Below, in pieces: positions 32,010-42,659 of a stretch of DNA of 64,000 bases (positions are counted from its first letter, which is position 1; each line of letters opens with the position of its first letter). Position numbers and translations under genes: made by a program. Location: NCBI GenBank assembly GCA_027475525.1, contig JAMWFC010000046.1, positions 248,001 through 312,000 on the forward strand, written 5' to 3'. Under the pieces are notes generated by a model, which did no database searches, had not been told where the DNA came from, and saw only the letters and a list, made by a program, of their open reading frames with translations. The DNA is from Macrolepiota albuminosa. Lineage: Eukaryota > Basidiomycota > Agaricomycetes > Agaricales > Agaricaceae.

Positions 32010-34655
32010 ATGGCTACGTATACTCACACTTACTACCCCACCGGGTACCAGACCGACCCTTACGGACGCCCGGTACCCGAGCACTACTCCGCGCAGACCC
32101 CCCGCCCCGTCTATCCACCTCTCCCGTACGACCCTCCATATCTCCACCGCCACTGGGCCCCCGACCCGTCCCTCTACGACCTGGGGCCCTCAGCCAGCTG
32201 GGCCCCTCCGCCCAATTTAGCCATGGCACGACCCGTGGAGGTCCCCTCGTACCGGAGCATCCCCGGGGGCCTGCCGGAGACCCCACCTGTACCCAGCGGA
32301 CCTCGCCCGATTCCCCCCAGCGAGGGCCCCTTCGCACCCACCCCCTACTACGGTTATCAGCGCCCCGTCCCCCAACCCCGAGAACCCCGAGGACCCCCCT
32401 ACCCCGACTATCCCCCCCGTCATTACCCGGCCGCCGCTCCACCCGCTCGAACCCCTCCCTCGCCAATGGGACGACGACGCCTCGAGGAGTACGAACGGCA
32501 ACGGGACGAGGTACTCCGCTCCCTCAGGATCTCACCAGAGGACTTCGCGCGACGGACCAGGACGCTGCTCGTGGAATTCGGGCACGACGACTTCGAAGGC
32601 ACTCCGGAGGAATGGGCTCACTGCCTGGTCGAATTTGGGGATCGCCTCACGCGAGGAGAACTCCCGGAGCAAACCATGGTAAAGTATAGGCGCAACACGG
32701 TTCTCCGGGAAGAATTACAGCAACTGCTCGACGAAGTCCACGCGTCCCCCTCCCCTCGGCCCCTCAACGACCCCGCGGACCCAGGTCGCTCGATTCACAT
32801 TCGACGGGAACCCCCGGAACCGGCCCCAGCAGTCCCGGCAGCCCCCACGGTCCCCACTCCGGAGCAACGACAACGGGAAGAACGGCAGAACGCCTCAGCC
32901 ATATTACGGTCCCTCAACCCGGCTGGAGGCCTCTTCGATCAACCCGCGGCCCGCACGGTAGGCTTGTCAACTCGCCGCAGGGCTAACTCCGTCCCTAGTA
33001 CCTTCGAGACCTGGGAACAGCCCCAAAGACCCCTGGAACCCCTCCCGCGAACAGACAACGCCCAACCCCCAGCCCCGGCAAACCCCGGCAGACCCCGCGC
33101 GGACACCCCTAGGACGGACGACACGCTGTGCTACATCGACGAGCTTACGCATGGCAACAACGAACCACGTCCCACGCCCGCGCCCGCGCCCGTCCTGGTA
33201 CCGCCCCCTACGTCAGCCCCGGTCCCTCCGGAACGCAACTTCCGCCGCGATCCGCCACCCCACTTCGACCTACGGAACCCCCCGCGACCCCCGATGCAAG
33301 CCCGACCCTCCCGGATTGAACGTCCCCCGCGCAACCCGGCACCCGACCCAGCACCTAACCCCCCTCCGCCCGACCCGACACCGCCGAACCCTCCCCGACC
33401 ACCTCCGCCACCCCCAGCTGAACCTCGAGGACGACCCCCAGGCCCTCCACCTCCGCCACTCCCTGCGTGGAGACCCGGGCCCCCTCCTGGCAGGAACGAA
33501 CCCCCTTGGGACAACGGACCTCCCGGGCGTGGACCCCCAGGTGAGCCACCCGGAGGAGGACCTCCCGGCGGGTGGGGTCCCGCCCTTGGTGCTTTTCCTC
33601 CTCAAGGAGGAGGGGGTAATCATTACTACTATTATTACAATGCTGGCCCCCCTCCCCGTAACGCTGCCGGACCGGACGACGCTCGCGACGCCCTCGCCCG
33701 CGAAGAACGTCTAGACATTCAGAAACCTGATGCGTTCATGGGCCGGGACCCCCGGAAATGGCGTACCTTCCTCACTCAGTGTCTCAATACATTCCAGGCA
33801 AAGCTGCTCACATTTCAGGTTGACAGCTCCCGGGTGGCCTTTGCCGCATCATACCTCCAGGGGATCGCCTTCGATCACTACACGGCCCTCATCCAGTTCG
33901 ACCCCAACAATCCTGCACTCGCTCGCTGGCAGGCCTTCGTCGACGAGTTCTCCGGGAAGTTCGGAATCTACGACACCGTGGCCGAGGCCGAGGACAACCT
34001 CTTCAATCTCCGGATGCGCTCAGAAGAACGTTTCACCACCTTTATCGTACGTTTTGAGAAGGAAGCTTACGAAACAGGTTGGAACTACAGCGCCCTCCGG
34101 TACGCCCTCCGCCGCGCCCTGCCACAACGTATCAAGGACGTCCTCCGACTCGCCCCGAAACAACCCTCCTACGACGGATACAAGGCCCTCGTCATGCAGA
34201 TCGACCAACGCTACTGGGAAGACCGCAGCGAGTATTCGAATTCCCGACCCCCCTGGAACCCTAGAGGAGGACCCCCTTGGCCCTCCGGCAAAGCTCCCAA
34301 CCCCCAAGGTCAAAACCCCGGTCCCCCCGCGTTCCCTGGCGGCCGACCCCCGGTGAGTCGCAGCCCGCCCAATGCTAACCCCGGCAGCGGCGCCCGCCCC
34401 CAGGCCCAACTCAACGCCGCCGTGGCCGCCCACGACCCGGGCGACGTGCCAAGCCCCGAGGAACCCCCGGAAGACCCCGAAGACTTCGACGTCGACGACG
34501 AACGGGACGAGGAGGCCCTCCGAGCCAACCGGCTTCAAAAGAAGGGACGACCCTGGATCGAAGTCCCGACGGATGTGCAGGAACAACGGAGAAGGGAGGG
34601 TGTCTGCATACTCTGTGGTGAGAAAGATCATTTCATCTCCGAGTGCCCCAAATGA
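32010..34655 (+). CDS. gag: Family C Gag polyprotein (881 residues)
   Basis: Gag packages the element RNA into virus-like particles. The ATG at 32,010 lies 33 bases after the LTR. Residues 1 to about 560 are extremely Pro-rich and low-complexity (PPRPPMQARP, PGPPPPPLPAW, PGEPPGGGPPGG), unusual for Gag and perhaps phase-separating. The capsid core follows (about residues 570-740: PDAFMGRDPRKWRTFLTQC, SYLQGIAFDHY, DEFSGKFGIYDTVAEAEDN, ALPQRIKDVLRLAP, DQRYWEDRSEY), as in other Agaricomycete gypsy Gags. It ends with a zinc knuckle, [14 protein letters not shown] (CX2CX4HX4C), two residues before the stop. The frame is intact over 881 codons. GC content is high, and C-rich codons match pol. The stop falls in the first copy of a 77-bp tandem repeat. 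Confidence 0.95.
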   Translation: MATYTHTYYPTGYQTDPYGRPVPEHYSAQTPRPVYPPLPYDPPYLHRHWAPDPSLYDLGPSASWAPPPNLAMARPVEVPSYRSIPGGLPETPPVPSGPRPIPPSEGPFAPTPYYGYQRPVPQPREPRGPPYPDYPPRHYPAAAPPARTPPSPMGRRRLEEYERQRDEVLRSLRISPEDFARRTRTLLVEFGHDDFEGTPEEWAHCLVEFGDRLTRGELPEQTMVKYRRNTVLREELQQLLDEVHASPSPRPLNDPADPGRSIHIRREPPEPAPAVPAAPTVPTPEQRQREERQNASAILRSLNPAGGLFDQPAARTVGLSTRRRANSVPSTFETWEQPQRPLEPLPRTDNAQPPAPANPGRPRADTPRTDDTLCYIDELTHGNNEPRPTPAPAPVLVPPPTSAPVPPERNFRRDPPPHFDLRNPPRPPMQARPSRIERPPRNPAPDPAPNPPPPDPTPPNPPRPPPPPPAEPRGRPPGPPPPPLPAWRPGPPPGRNEPPWDNGPPGRGPPGEPPGGGPPGGWGPALGAFPPQGGGGNHYYYYYNAGPPPRNAAGPDDARDALAREERLDIQKPDAFMGRDPRKWRTFLTQCLNTFQAKLLTFQVDSSRVAFAASYLQGIAFDHYTALIQFDPNNPALARWQAFVDEFSGKFGIYDTVAEAEDNLFNLRMRSEERFTTFIVRFEKEAYETGWNYSALRYALRRALPQRIKDVLRLAPKQPSYDGYKALVMQIDQRYWEDRSEYSNSRPPWNPRGGPPWPSGKAPNPQGQNPGPPAFPGGRPPVSRSPPNANPGSGARPQAQLNAAVAAHDPGDVPSPEEPPEDPEDFDVDDERDEEALRANRLQKKGRPWIEVPTDVQEQRRREGVCILCGEKDHFISECPK

Positions 34656-34737
34656 CAGGTCAACGGAGAAGGGAGGGTGTCTGCATACTCTGTGGTGAGA
34701 AAGATCATTTCATCTCCGAGTGCCCCAAATGACAGGT
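34584..34737 (+). repeat. Exact 77-bp tandem duplication at the gag/pol junction
   Basis: 34,584-34,660 and 34,661-34,737 are identical base for base and each encodes the zinc knuckle and gag stop. The duplication shifts the downstream frame by two. Its length equals that of the repeat flanking the N gap at 13,135, so it may be an unmerged assembly overlap. Confidence 0.9.
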
Positions 34738-37700
34738 CATGGACGTGCCACCTGGACCTTCGAAGGGGAGGACGCCACCTACAAGTATTCGGAAAACGAC
34801 CCGGCGATTTAGACCCGGAAGACGCCCTAAATCGCGGAATCGACCCCGACGTCTTCTCCGTCCTGGTCTCACATCTTCGCTCTACGACACTCGTACAGGA
34901 CACCCTCACGGCTTATCTACCCTCCCACTCTTCGCACTCCCTCCTCCTCAAAACCCGCCTCACCCCCTCCGGAACTCCCCTTAACACCCTCGTCGACAGC
35001 GGCGCCACCGACAACTTCATCCATCCAGCGACTCCCGGTCCCGGTATGGCTCTGCCTCTTCGACGGCAACGCCTCTATGGCGGGGGACATCACTCATTTC
35101 GTGCGTATGCCCATTACCTTCGCCAACGGACAGACTCACAACCTCCGGATGTTGATAACAAAACTCCACCCTTCCGCACCTCTGGTCTTAGGACTCCCGT
35201 GGCTCCGGGACACTAACCCCCGCATCGATTGGCGACACCTCACCCTTCGCCTGACCCGGGACCCGACCCCCGACGACCAGCAACTCCCCTTCGACATCCC
35301 CCACTCCTCAAACCCAACCCCGAAGGACCCCCCGGACGAGCCCCCATCACCCCCCGGACTCCAGTCCCGTTCATCCCAATCCTTCGTCATCAATGCCAGG
35401 CTGGACGGCGTCCCAGGACCAGTCTCGGCCCTCATCGACAGCGGAGCCACCGGAGTATTCATCAGCGACGCTCTCGACCTCCCCCACGACTCCCTCGACC
35501 AGCCCCTCCGCCTGCAACGCCTCGACGGCACCCCCTCCTCCTCCGGCCCCATCCAAAGGTCTCACTCGGGACGCGTGACCCTGGACAACAACTACGAGTT
35601 CACTTCCGACTTCCTGGTCACGCGACTTCACGACTCGACCCCGATGGTGCTGGGGCTGCCCTGGCTGCACGACACGAACCCCGACATCGATTGGAGGACG
35701 CTCACCATGACCTTCCCGGGACCCGAAGACCACCCCTCGACCGCCGTGCACCTCCGGGCCCTAGGGAACGACCCGACGCCCGACACCCCCGGGACGATCG
35801 ACGCGCCCCCAACGCATGCACCTCCCATGCCCGCCCGAGACCGCAAGGCCCCCGATCGACCCCCAAACATTCCCCGGAACAAGTACAAAGGGCCGAACTA
35901 CCCCTGCCAGTCTCAGACACGTGTCACACCCGCTCTGGCCGATGCTTCCGCAACTCCGATCGACCCGAGCGCACTCGACATCAGGATTATTGGGGCCGCC
36001 CCCTTCGCCCGCCTCATGAGAGATGGAACTCCCACGTTTCAGCTGCACACCTCGCCTTCCCTCCCGGAAGAACACCTACAAGGGGACGCCATTCCCCCGG
36101 AACAGAAAACCAAGGAGCAAATCCTCCGAGAAGTAGTTCCCCCGGAGTATCACGAGTTCGCTGACGTATTCTCCGAAGGAGACGCCAAGGAGATCCCCCC
36201 TCACCGTCCCTATGATCACACCATCGACCTCGAGGAAGGAGCCACCCCCCCTTTCGGCAAGGTCTACAACATGTCGGAGGTCGAACTCCGGGCTCTCAAG
36301 GACTACCTCGACGAAATGCTCGGTAAGGGATTCATCCGACCCTCCGCCTCCGCCGCCGGAGCCCCGGTTCTATTCGCCAAGAAGAAGGACGGCTCGCTCC
36401 GACTCTGTGTCGACTACCGGGGACTCAACAAGATCACCAAGAAGAACCGCTACCCGCTCCTGCTCATTGGCGATCTGGTCGATCGACTCCGCAGTGCCAA
36501 GGTTTATACGAAGATCGACCTCCGCTCCGGTTACAACAACGTCCGCATCGCCCTGGGACACGAGTGGAAAACCGCGTTCCGCACGCGGTATGGTCTGTTT
36601 GAGTACCTTGTAATGCCTTTCGGAATGACTAACTCCCCCGCCACGTTCCAATACTTCACGAACGACATCTTCCACGACATGAGTGACGTCTTCGTGATTG
36701 TCTACCTGGACGACATCCTCATTTATTCTGACTCACCGGAGGACCACCAGAAGCATGTCCGGCAAGTCCTCAAACGCCTCCAGGAGCACAACCTCCACGC
36801 CAAGCCCGAGAAGTGTTCATTCCATACGGAAGAGGTTGAGTATCTTGGCGTCATCGTATCCCCAAACGGCGTTCGCATGGACCCCCACAAGGTCGAGGCC
36901 ATCGTCAACTGGCCACAGCCCCGGAACGTCAAGGAAGTACAATCTTTCTTGGGTTTCGCTAACTTCTACCGGAGGTTCATAGATAACTACTCCGGTATCA
37001 CGAAACCCCTCAACCGGCTCATGCGCAAGGACGTCGCCTGGAAGTGGGACAGTAAGTGTCAGAGTGTCTTTAACCTGCTCAAGGAGGCTTTCACGACTGC
37101 CCCCGTACTCTGGCACTACGACCTGACCCTCCCAATTATCCTGGAATGCGACGCCTCTGACTACGCCATCGCCGGGATCCTCTCGCAGATGGAACCTGAC
37201 AGAGGAGAGCCCTGGCCAGTTGCCTTCTACACCCGGTCCATGATTGATGCCGAGCTCAACTACAACATCTACGACAAGGAGCTCCTCACCATCGTCAAAG
37301 CCTTCAAGCAATGGCGAGCCTACCTCGAGGGAGCCCAGCACCGGATTCAGGTCTACTTGGATCACAACAACCTGCAGTACTTCACCACGACCAAGCAGCT
37401 TAGTCGACAGCAGGCCCAATGGTCCGAGGTCCTCTTGGAATACGACTTCACGATCCAGTACCGCCCAGGACAACTCGGAGCTAAACCCGATGCCCTCACC
37501 CGTCGTCCGGACATCTACCCCAAGAAGTCGTTGGAGGCGGAACGCAATGCGTTCAATCATCGCGTGGTGATCCCTCCCGAACATCTGAATGCCGTACTGA
37601 TCTTAAACGACGAAGGAACCCTGAACCAGATCCGCCGCGCTCCCCGAGACAAGTACTTCACCGATCACGACCCCCGAAACTCTCCCGACGAAACCGACCG

Positions 37701-39087
37701 GGACCCCGCCTTCTCCTTATCCCCCGACGAAAAACTCCTCCTCCGGGACGGCCGCATCTACGTCCCGGATCACGCCCGACTCCGCTACGATGTCCCCCGT
37801 CAACACCACGATCATAAGCTCCGGGGACATCCTGGAATACGTAAGACCCTCCAGCTCATCTCCCGGACTTACTTTTGGCCAGGGCTGAAGAAGGACGTGA
37901 CCCGTTACATTCGATCGTGCGAGCCCTGCCTCCGGGCCAAGGTCCCCCGACACCGACCGTACGGACTCCTGAAACCCCTGCCGGTCGGGCGACGCCCCTG
38001 GTCCTCCATATCTCTAGACCACATCGTCGAGCTCCCGGAATCTGAAGGGTTCGATGCTATTCTCGTCGTTGTGTGCAGGCTGACCAAACAGGGCATCTTC
38101 CTACCCTGCCACACCACGGATACCGCCCCGGACTTCGCCTGGCTGTTCCTCGAGCACGTCTTCGCCAAACATGGGCTCCCGGACGACATCGTCTCCGACC
38201 GTGGCCCTCTCTTCGTGTCCAAGTTTTGGACTTCCCTGTGTAAGGCACTTGAAGTAAAGACTAACCTCTCTACCGCCTACCACCCCGAAACCGACGGCCA
38301 AACCGAAAGGGTCAACCAGTCCCTCGAGCAGTACCTCCGGCTGTACGTCAACTACTTGCAGGACGACTGGCGCGCCGAGCTCCCCCTGGCCGAGTTCACC
38401 TACAACAACACGCCACACTCTGCCACCGGGGTATCACCCTTCTTTGCCAACAAGGGATACCACCCTCGACTGACGCTCTCGCTCCGGGACATCCCATCAC
38501 ACGCCGCCCACGAGGTCGCCCGGGATCTCCAGTCTCTTCACGAGTTTCTCCGGGAAGAGATCGACACCGCGAACCGGGCCTACGTGAAACACGCCGACTG
38601 GAAACGGGAAGACACCCCCGACTGGACCCCCGGGACAAAGATATGGTTAGATCGACGACACCTCCGCACCCGCCGGCCCTCCCCGAAACTCGATCACAAG
38701 CGCCTCGGCCCGTTCAAAATATTGAAGAAGATCTCATCCCATGCCTACAAGATCGAGCTTCCCCCAGGACTAAAAGGTCTGCACCCGGTATTCCACGTCC
38801 GCCTCCTGGAACGACACCCCCCGGATCCCTTCCCTGAACGACGCCCCGAGCCCCCTCCCCCGGTCGAGGTCGAGGACGAGTACCACTACGAGGTTGAAGA
38901 CATCCTCGACTCCCGGAACATTCGTGGACGACCCCACTTCCTGGTACGGTGGAAGGGATATGGCCCGGAAGACGACACCTGGGAACCACGCAAAAACCTC
39001 GAAGGCGCCCTCGACAAACTCCGGGACTTCCAACAACGGCACCCGGGAAACGACCTCCCCGGGCGCAGGACTCACAGACGGCAGTAG
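34661..39087 (+). CDS. pol: Family C Pol polyprotein: 2x protease, RT, RNase H, integrase, chromodomain
   Basis: Protease cuts the polyprotein, RT/RNase H copies RNA to DNA, integrase inserts it. The first retropepsin motif ([13 protein letters not shown], about 34,990) is separated by a one-base frameshift near 35,020 from its second half ([27 protein letters not shown]). From 35,077 the frame is intact for 1,336 codons: second protease [14 protein letters not shown] with [18 protein letters not shown] (residues about 115-210), RT with [14 protein letters not shown] (about 540-553), RNase H ([23 protein letters not shown]), integrase HHCC site ([12 protein letters not shown]), catalytic Asp, Asp, Glu in [13 protein letters not shown] and QTERVNQS, and a chromodomain near the end ([18 protein letters not shown]). 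All catalytic residues are present. Pol overlaps gag in the +1 frame if the 77-bp duplication is removed. Confidence 0.93.
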
Positions 39088-39347
39088 TGGGCGTAACCCC
39101 CGCCTCTGGGCTCAGCAGGGATTCAACTCCCATGTATATTTTCTGTTTTCCCTTTCTAGATCTTACTCTCTTTTAGTACTTTCTTCACAGTAACGCCCCG
39201 GATTCTGGACCAGGTACTCCTTCTCGTTTTCCCACCACTTTACTTACATCATTAGAGCACCACGTCCAAGTATATACATTTTCTAGACTACATATTACTA
39301 CAGCTCCGGGTCACGAGAACACGCGAACGACAAGAAAAACGGGGCCC

Positions 39348-41135
39348 CTAGAGCTGGGGCCCCGAGCCACCCTCACCCTCTCCCCCCCTCGGCCAACCCC
39401 GGAAGCCTTCCCCCATTCCCCCTGGACCCAGCTCCCGCCACACTTCTTCGGCCAACACGTTCCAGGATGGAAGCGGCTCGCCCTCGTCCAGTACGCACTC
39501 GAACCAGGATCCCGGGGCAGGCACGTTCCTTCGCCGGTGGGCACCCACCAGCCGCCCCAGGAGATCGAGACCACGTTCCACCCTGGGGGTCGTCAACTCT
39601 GGGCATTGCCCCTCCTGCAACGCAGCCAGTGCCGCGGCAGCCCCGTCCAGGAGGGAGCGGTGCTCCCAGGCCCAGCCTGGAGACGTCAGCAAAGGGGACA
39701 AGTGATGACAGGGGACTCACTCAACGAGGCCATGCGCGCGATCACCACATCGCGGCACAGCCCCTCCACCAGCTCCTGCTCTGGGGGGACCCTCTCCGGG
39801 ATCCCCACCCCCTGCTCCAGCCTGGCCCGCATAGCGTCCAGCTGGGCCTCGACTCCCCCCCGGGCCACCCTCGCCTCCTCCAGCTCCCGGCGGGCCGCCT
39901 CCCGATCCTCCTCCAGTCCCCGCCGGAGCGCCGCCTCCTCCCTCGCCGCCGCCTCGCGCTCCTCCCTCTCCCGGTCGGCCTGCTCCAACCGCCCCTGCAA
40001 AACCCTCACCTCAGCGCTCAGGGGCCGCCCGGACAACGGAGAAAACGTCGCCGGGGACAGGCGCACTGAAGGGGTCGGGGATGGAGGCGGGGTCTCCACG
40101 GGCAGGCGCGCCCTCTTGGACGGACCCGGTGAGGGGCTGGGCGACGCCCGCCTTTTCCCTTTGTCAGGGCGCCCCCCTCGACCCCCGTGACCCCCAGTAC
40201 CGGCCCGGGTCACCCGGCGAGTAATGAGGACCATGGGCCGGCCCCGGCCCCCCACCCGGACAACCCCCTGACCCCCCGACCCCCCGCTGGACGACTGCAT
40301 GGGCGCAGCGGGCGCCTCCCCCTCCGGCTCCAACCCCTCGTCCACCGGCTCCACCACCCAGTTCCGCTCCTCGACCCCCATCCTCTGGGTGATCCCCTCC
40401 AGCGGCCACCCCTGCTCCCGCGCGACGCAGCGCGCCCTCCACAACGCCGAGACGGAGCACCGCTCGTGGTTGGCGCGGCACGCCTCACACACCGACGTGT
40501 CTCGGCAGGACGACGGAACCGGGACCTCGAACTCGCACGGTACCACCCAGCGGGCACAATGCAGACACTGTAAAGCTGGAATTAGCCTGGAAACCCGAGG
40601 TAAGGACCCACTCACCGGCCCATTGCTCACGCACCAGTTGTGCGAGGGCAACCCCCGGGGCCTCTCCAGCGCCTCCTCAAACACCTCCTGCGACGTGTCC
40701 GCCCATGCGACGCGCCAATCGTCGGGGACCGCCGTAACCGTCCCTACCGCCATCCGGGAGCGGCGAAAACGAGGGGCAGGCAATCTCGGGCGGGGAGGGG
40801 GCTGGGGACGAGGAGGGCGCACGGTCATCCCCGCGAAAGTCGGCGCAGGGCGGCTCGGATGGGGCTCCGGGGGGGCGCTGGGGCCAGCCTCGGGAATTGA
40901 CTCCGGGAGTCGGCTGGGACCCGCCTCCGGGGCCGGAACGTTGCGTTGTTCTGAAAAGGAAAGGTCAGTGGGGTAAAGGGTCGGCACGGGAGTACTCACG
41001 TTGCGCGACGAGCGCCGCCACGCGCTCCCGGTCAAGGCGAGCCTGGTAACGCGCGTCCCGGGCTTCCCACGCCATGAGGGGCGCGACCTCGTTCATTTGC
41101 GGGGGCGTCGGCGAATGCGTCGGTGTTCGTGACAT
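39348..41135 (-). CDS. Antisense spliced gene in the family C element: Zn2Cys6-like, coiled-coil protein
   Basis: Four exons: 41,135-41,000, 40,950-40,616, 40,567-39,721 and 39,676-39,348. The introns are 49, 48 and 44 bp, all starting GTGAGT, ending CAG or CCAG, with branch-like CTGAC, CTAAT and CTGAC. Exon lengths sum to 1,647 bases, giving 548 residues with no internal stop. Start MSRTPTHSPTPPQ. Residues 158-194 form CX2CX6C..CX2CX6C (C158, C161, C168, C184, C187, C194), like a fungal Zn2Cys6 DNA-binding cluster with a 15-residue linker and an extra Cys at 178. Basic stretches (PDKGKRRAS, PSKRARLP) look like nuclear signals; residues about 342-409 are a strong Arg/Glu coiled coil. It lies opposite to pol between pol and the 3' LTR, so it needs its own promoter. 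It could be a regulator of the element or its silencing; this is inference. Confidence 0.75.
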
Positions 41136-41250
41136 AGTTGACTTTGATGGTAAAATTTTTTTTTCGTTACGTGGCAGGGCAGGCGCCGGTTCCCACGCCC
41201 AGGTCCGGTCCGAGCCTCCGGCTACACGCGCCTCGGAGGGTCTCGGCGCT

Positions 41251-41263
41251 GAGGGGGGGGTGA
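41251..41263 (+). promoter_or_regulatory. Polypurine tract of the family C element
   Basis: GAGGGGGGGGTGA ends immediately before the 3' LTR, the required position for the plus-strand primer. Confidence 0.85.
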
Positions 41264-42130
41264 TGTCACGACCCCTTCCCCCCGGAACCTCCCCGGGACA
41301 CCCCCGGAGCCCCGCCCGGGAATCCCTTCCGTCAATCCCGATGTCACGACCCCTCCCCCCCGGAACCTCCCCGGGACACCCCCGGAGCCCCGCCCGGGAA
41401 TCCCTTCCGTCAATCCCACAGCACACCCCGCCCCCACAGCTACCGACGCCGCCATCACACGCATCAGCGACCGCCATCAGCCAGCCCCCCGGGACCCCTG
41501 CATCACGGACCCCGGGATCAACCGCCATCAACGATCGGATCACGCGGCTCGCATCCGACCATCACGCATCACGCCCCACGCATCACGACTCCCTCCGCGC
41601 CAATTGATCGCGCGTCCCCACACGCGCGATCCCGGTATACAGTCCCTGGCCGCTACTCAATGACCCCCGGAACTCATCCCAGACACCCCGGAAACCCGAG
41701 ACACGGTCCGTAGTACTTATAGTGTAGTTCTCCGCTGTATTCGCTAGTCTTGATATTACATACTTTGCATAACTGTTACTTTGGATATTGCGTGCCCTCT
41801 GCTTGACTGGTACGCCTTGTTTGGTACGCTTCGACTGGCACGCCTTAGTATTCGCGTGCTCTAAGCTTTGGTACGCACTTCGCGACTCTTAATTTACTAA
41901 CTTGGTCTCGTCTTAGAACCTCCGGTTCACGACTCGACCCCCTCTAACCCCCAGCCACTCTCATCCAAAACCCCCGGACTCTAGTCCCCTCTCCCGGGAT
42001 TACCCCTGTCCTTGTCTTGAACCCCGGAGTCCTAGCCCCGGAGTTCCAGACACCCGAGTATCCGTAGATCAAGTCCGCATCGTAAGGGCGTCGCTTTCCC
42101 GGAAAGCCCCCGATTCAGCGGAACCTGACA
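41264..42130 (+). mobile_element. 3' LTR of the family C element
   Basis: 867 bp, the same length as the 5' LTR, with the same 78-bp tandem duplication at its start and TATAC after its end. The AGTCTTGATATTA block is at 41,746-41,758. It retains more CpG sites than the 5' LTR. Confidence 0.95.
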
Positions 42131-42245
42131 TATACCTTGTAAGGGTGTGTCAATAAACCTTAGTTAAAGCCCAGGTTTATGCCTAAGCCTCTATTGACTG
42201 GAGCTAGAATAGTACTAGTTGACAAGAAAAAGTAAGTAGTAACAC

Positions 42246-42299
42246 GGAACTATAGTGTAATGGTAACATGCAATGCAGATTCAAGTCCTGCTAGTTCCA
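42246..42299 (+). pseudogene. tRNA-like relic lacking the anticodon arm
   Basis: GGAACTA (42,246-42,252) pairs perfectly with TAGTTCC (42,292-42,298) as a 7-bp acceptor stem followed by A. Between them are an A-box/D-arm block (TATAGTGTAATGGTAACATG) and a B-box/T-arm (GCAGATTCAAGTCCTGC). Only a few bases separate the two arms, so the anticodon arm is gone and no amino acid can be assigned. At 54 bases it cannot be a cytosolic tRNA. It is either a deletion relic or a chance-preserved promoter unit. Confidence 0.5.
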
Positions 42300-42396
42300 G
42301 TTTTTCTGAGGTTGTTGGTTCAATCATCTGGAAGTGTTACATACCTATACACTATTTGTTGCAGTCAGCAAGTCTGTGAATGAAGGGAAGACACAT

Positions 42397-42623
42397 TGTA
42401 ATGGAGTTACAGATTTTGAAAGAGCTCAAGTCACACAGAACAGAATCAGACCAGACCGGTCTATTGACTATGTAGTATATAACAAAATTGAGCTGCTTAT
42501 TAAGCAGCAGATATGTATGTATTTATAATTATGTAAATATTATTATATTATAATAAATATAATATAATAGTCTATAGTAAGTAAAAGCTATGTGGCCAAT
42601 GCCACATAGTGGACTATGCTACA
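42397..42623 (-). mobile_element. 3' LTR of family A copy 2
   Basis: 227 bp from TGTAATGGAG to ATGCTACA on the plus strand, i.e. TGTAGC..TTACA in sense. The reversed polypurine tract CACCCCCCAATTAGACC follows at 42,624. Confidence 0.9.
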
Positions 42624-42659
42624 CACCCCCCAATTAGACCAAACTATGGTCTCAAAACA

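Larger units (their letters stand above)
31110..42130 (+). mobile_element. Complete Ty3/gypsy chromovirus, family C (11,021 bp)
   Basis: Two 867-bp LTRs (31,110-31,976 and 41,264-42,130) differ at about 14 positions by my reading, all transitions (about 98.4% identical), so the insertion is recent. The 5-bp duplication TATAC stands at 31,105-31,109 and 42,131-42,135. Inside, in order: a primer-binding site, gag, pol (two proteases, RT, RNase H, integrase, chromodomain), an antisense spliced gene, and a polypurine tract. At 11 kb it is about twice the usual size of a fungal chromovirus; the excess is the long Pro-rich Gag N-terminus, the second protease and the antisense gene. Solo LTRs of the same family lie at 9.1, 48.6, 54.7 and 63.4 kb, so the family has been active. 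Confidence 0.95.

Noticed and set aside
32014..32501. Several long frames on the minus strand and other frames across gag and pol (32-39 kb)
   Set aside because: They are shadows of the C-rich gag-pol codons: Gly/Arg-rich, without motifs, while the plus frames carry the domains.
41264..42130. The copy of the family C LTR here as a separate solo LTR
   Set aside because: It is the 3' LTR of the full element: same length as the 5' LTR, preceded by a polypurine tract, and TATAC matches the far left flank.
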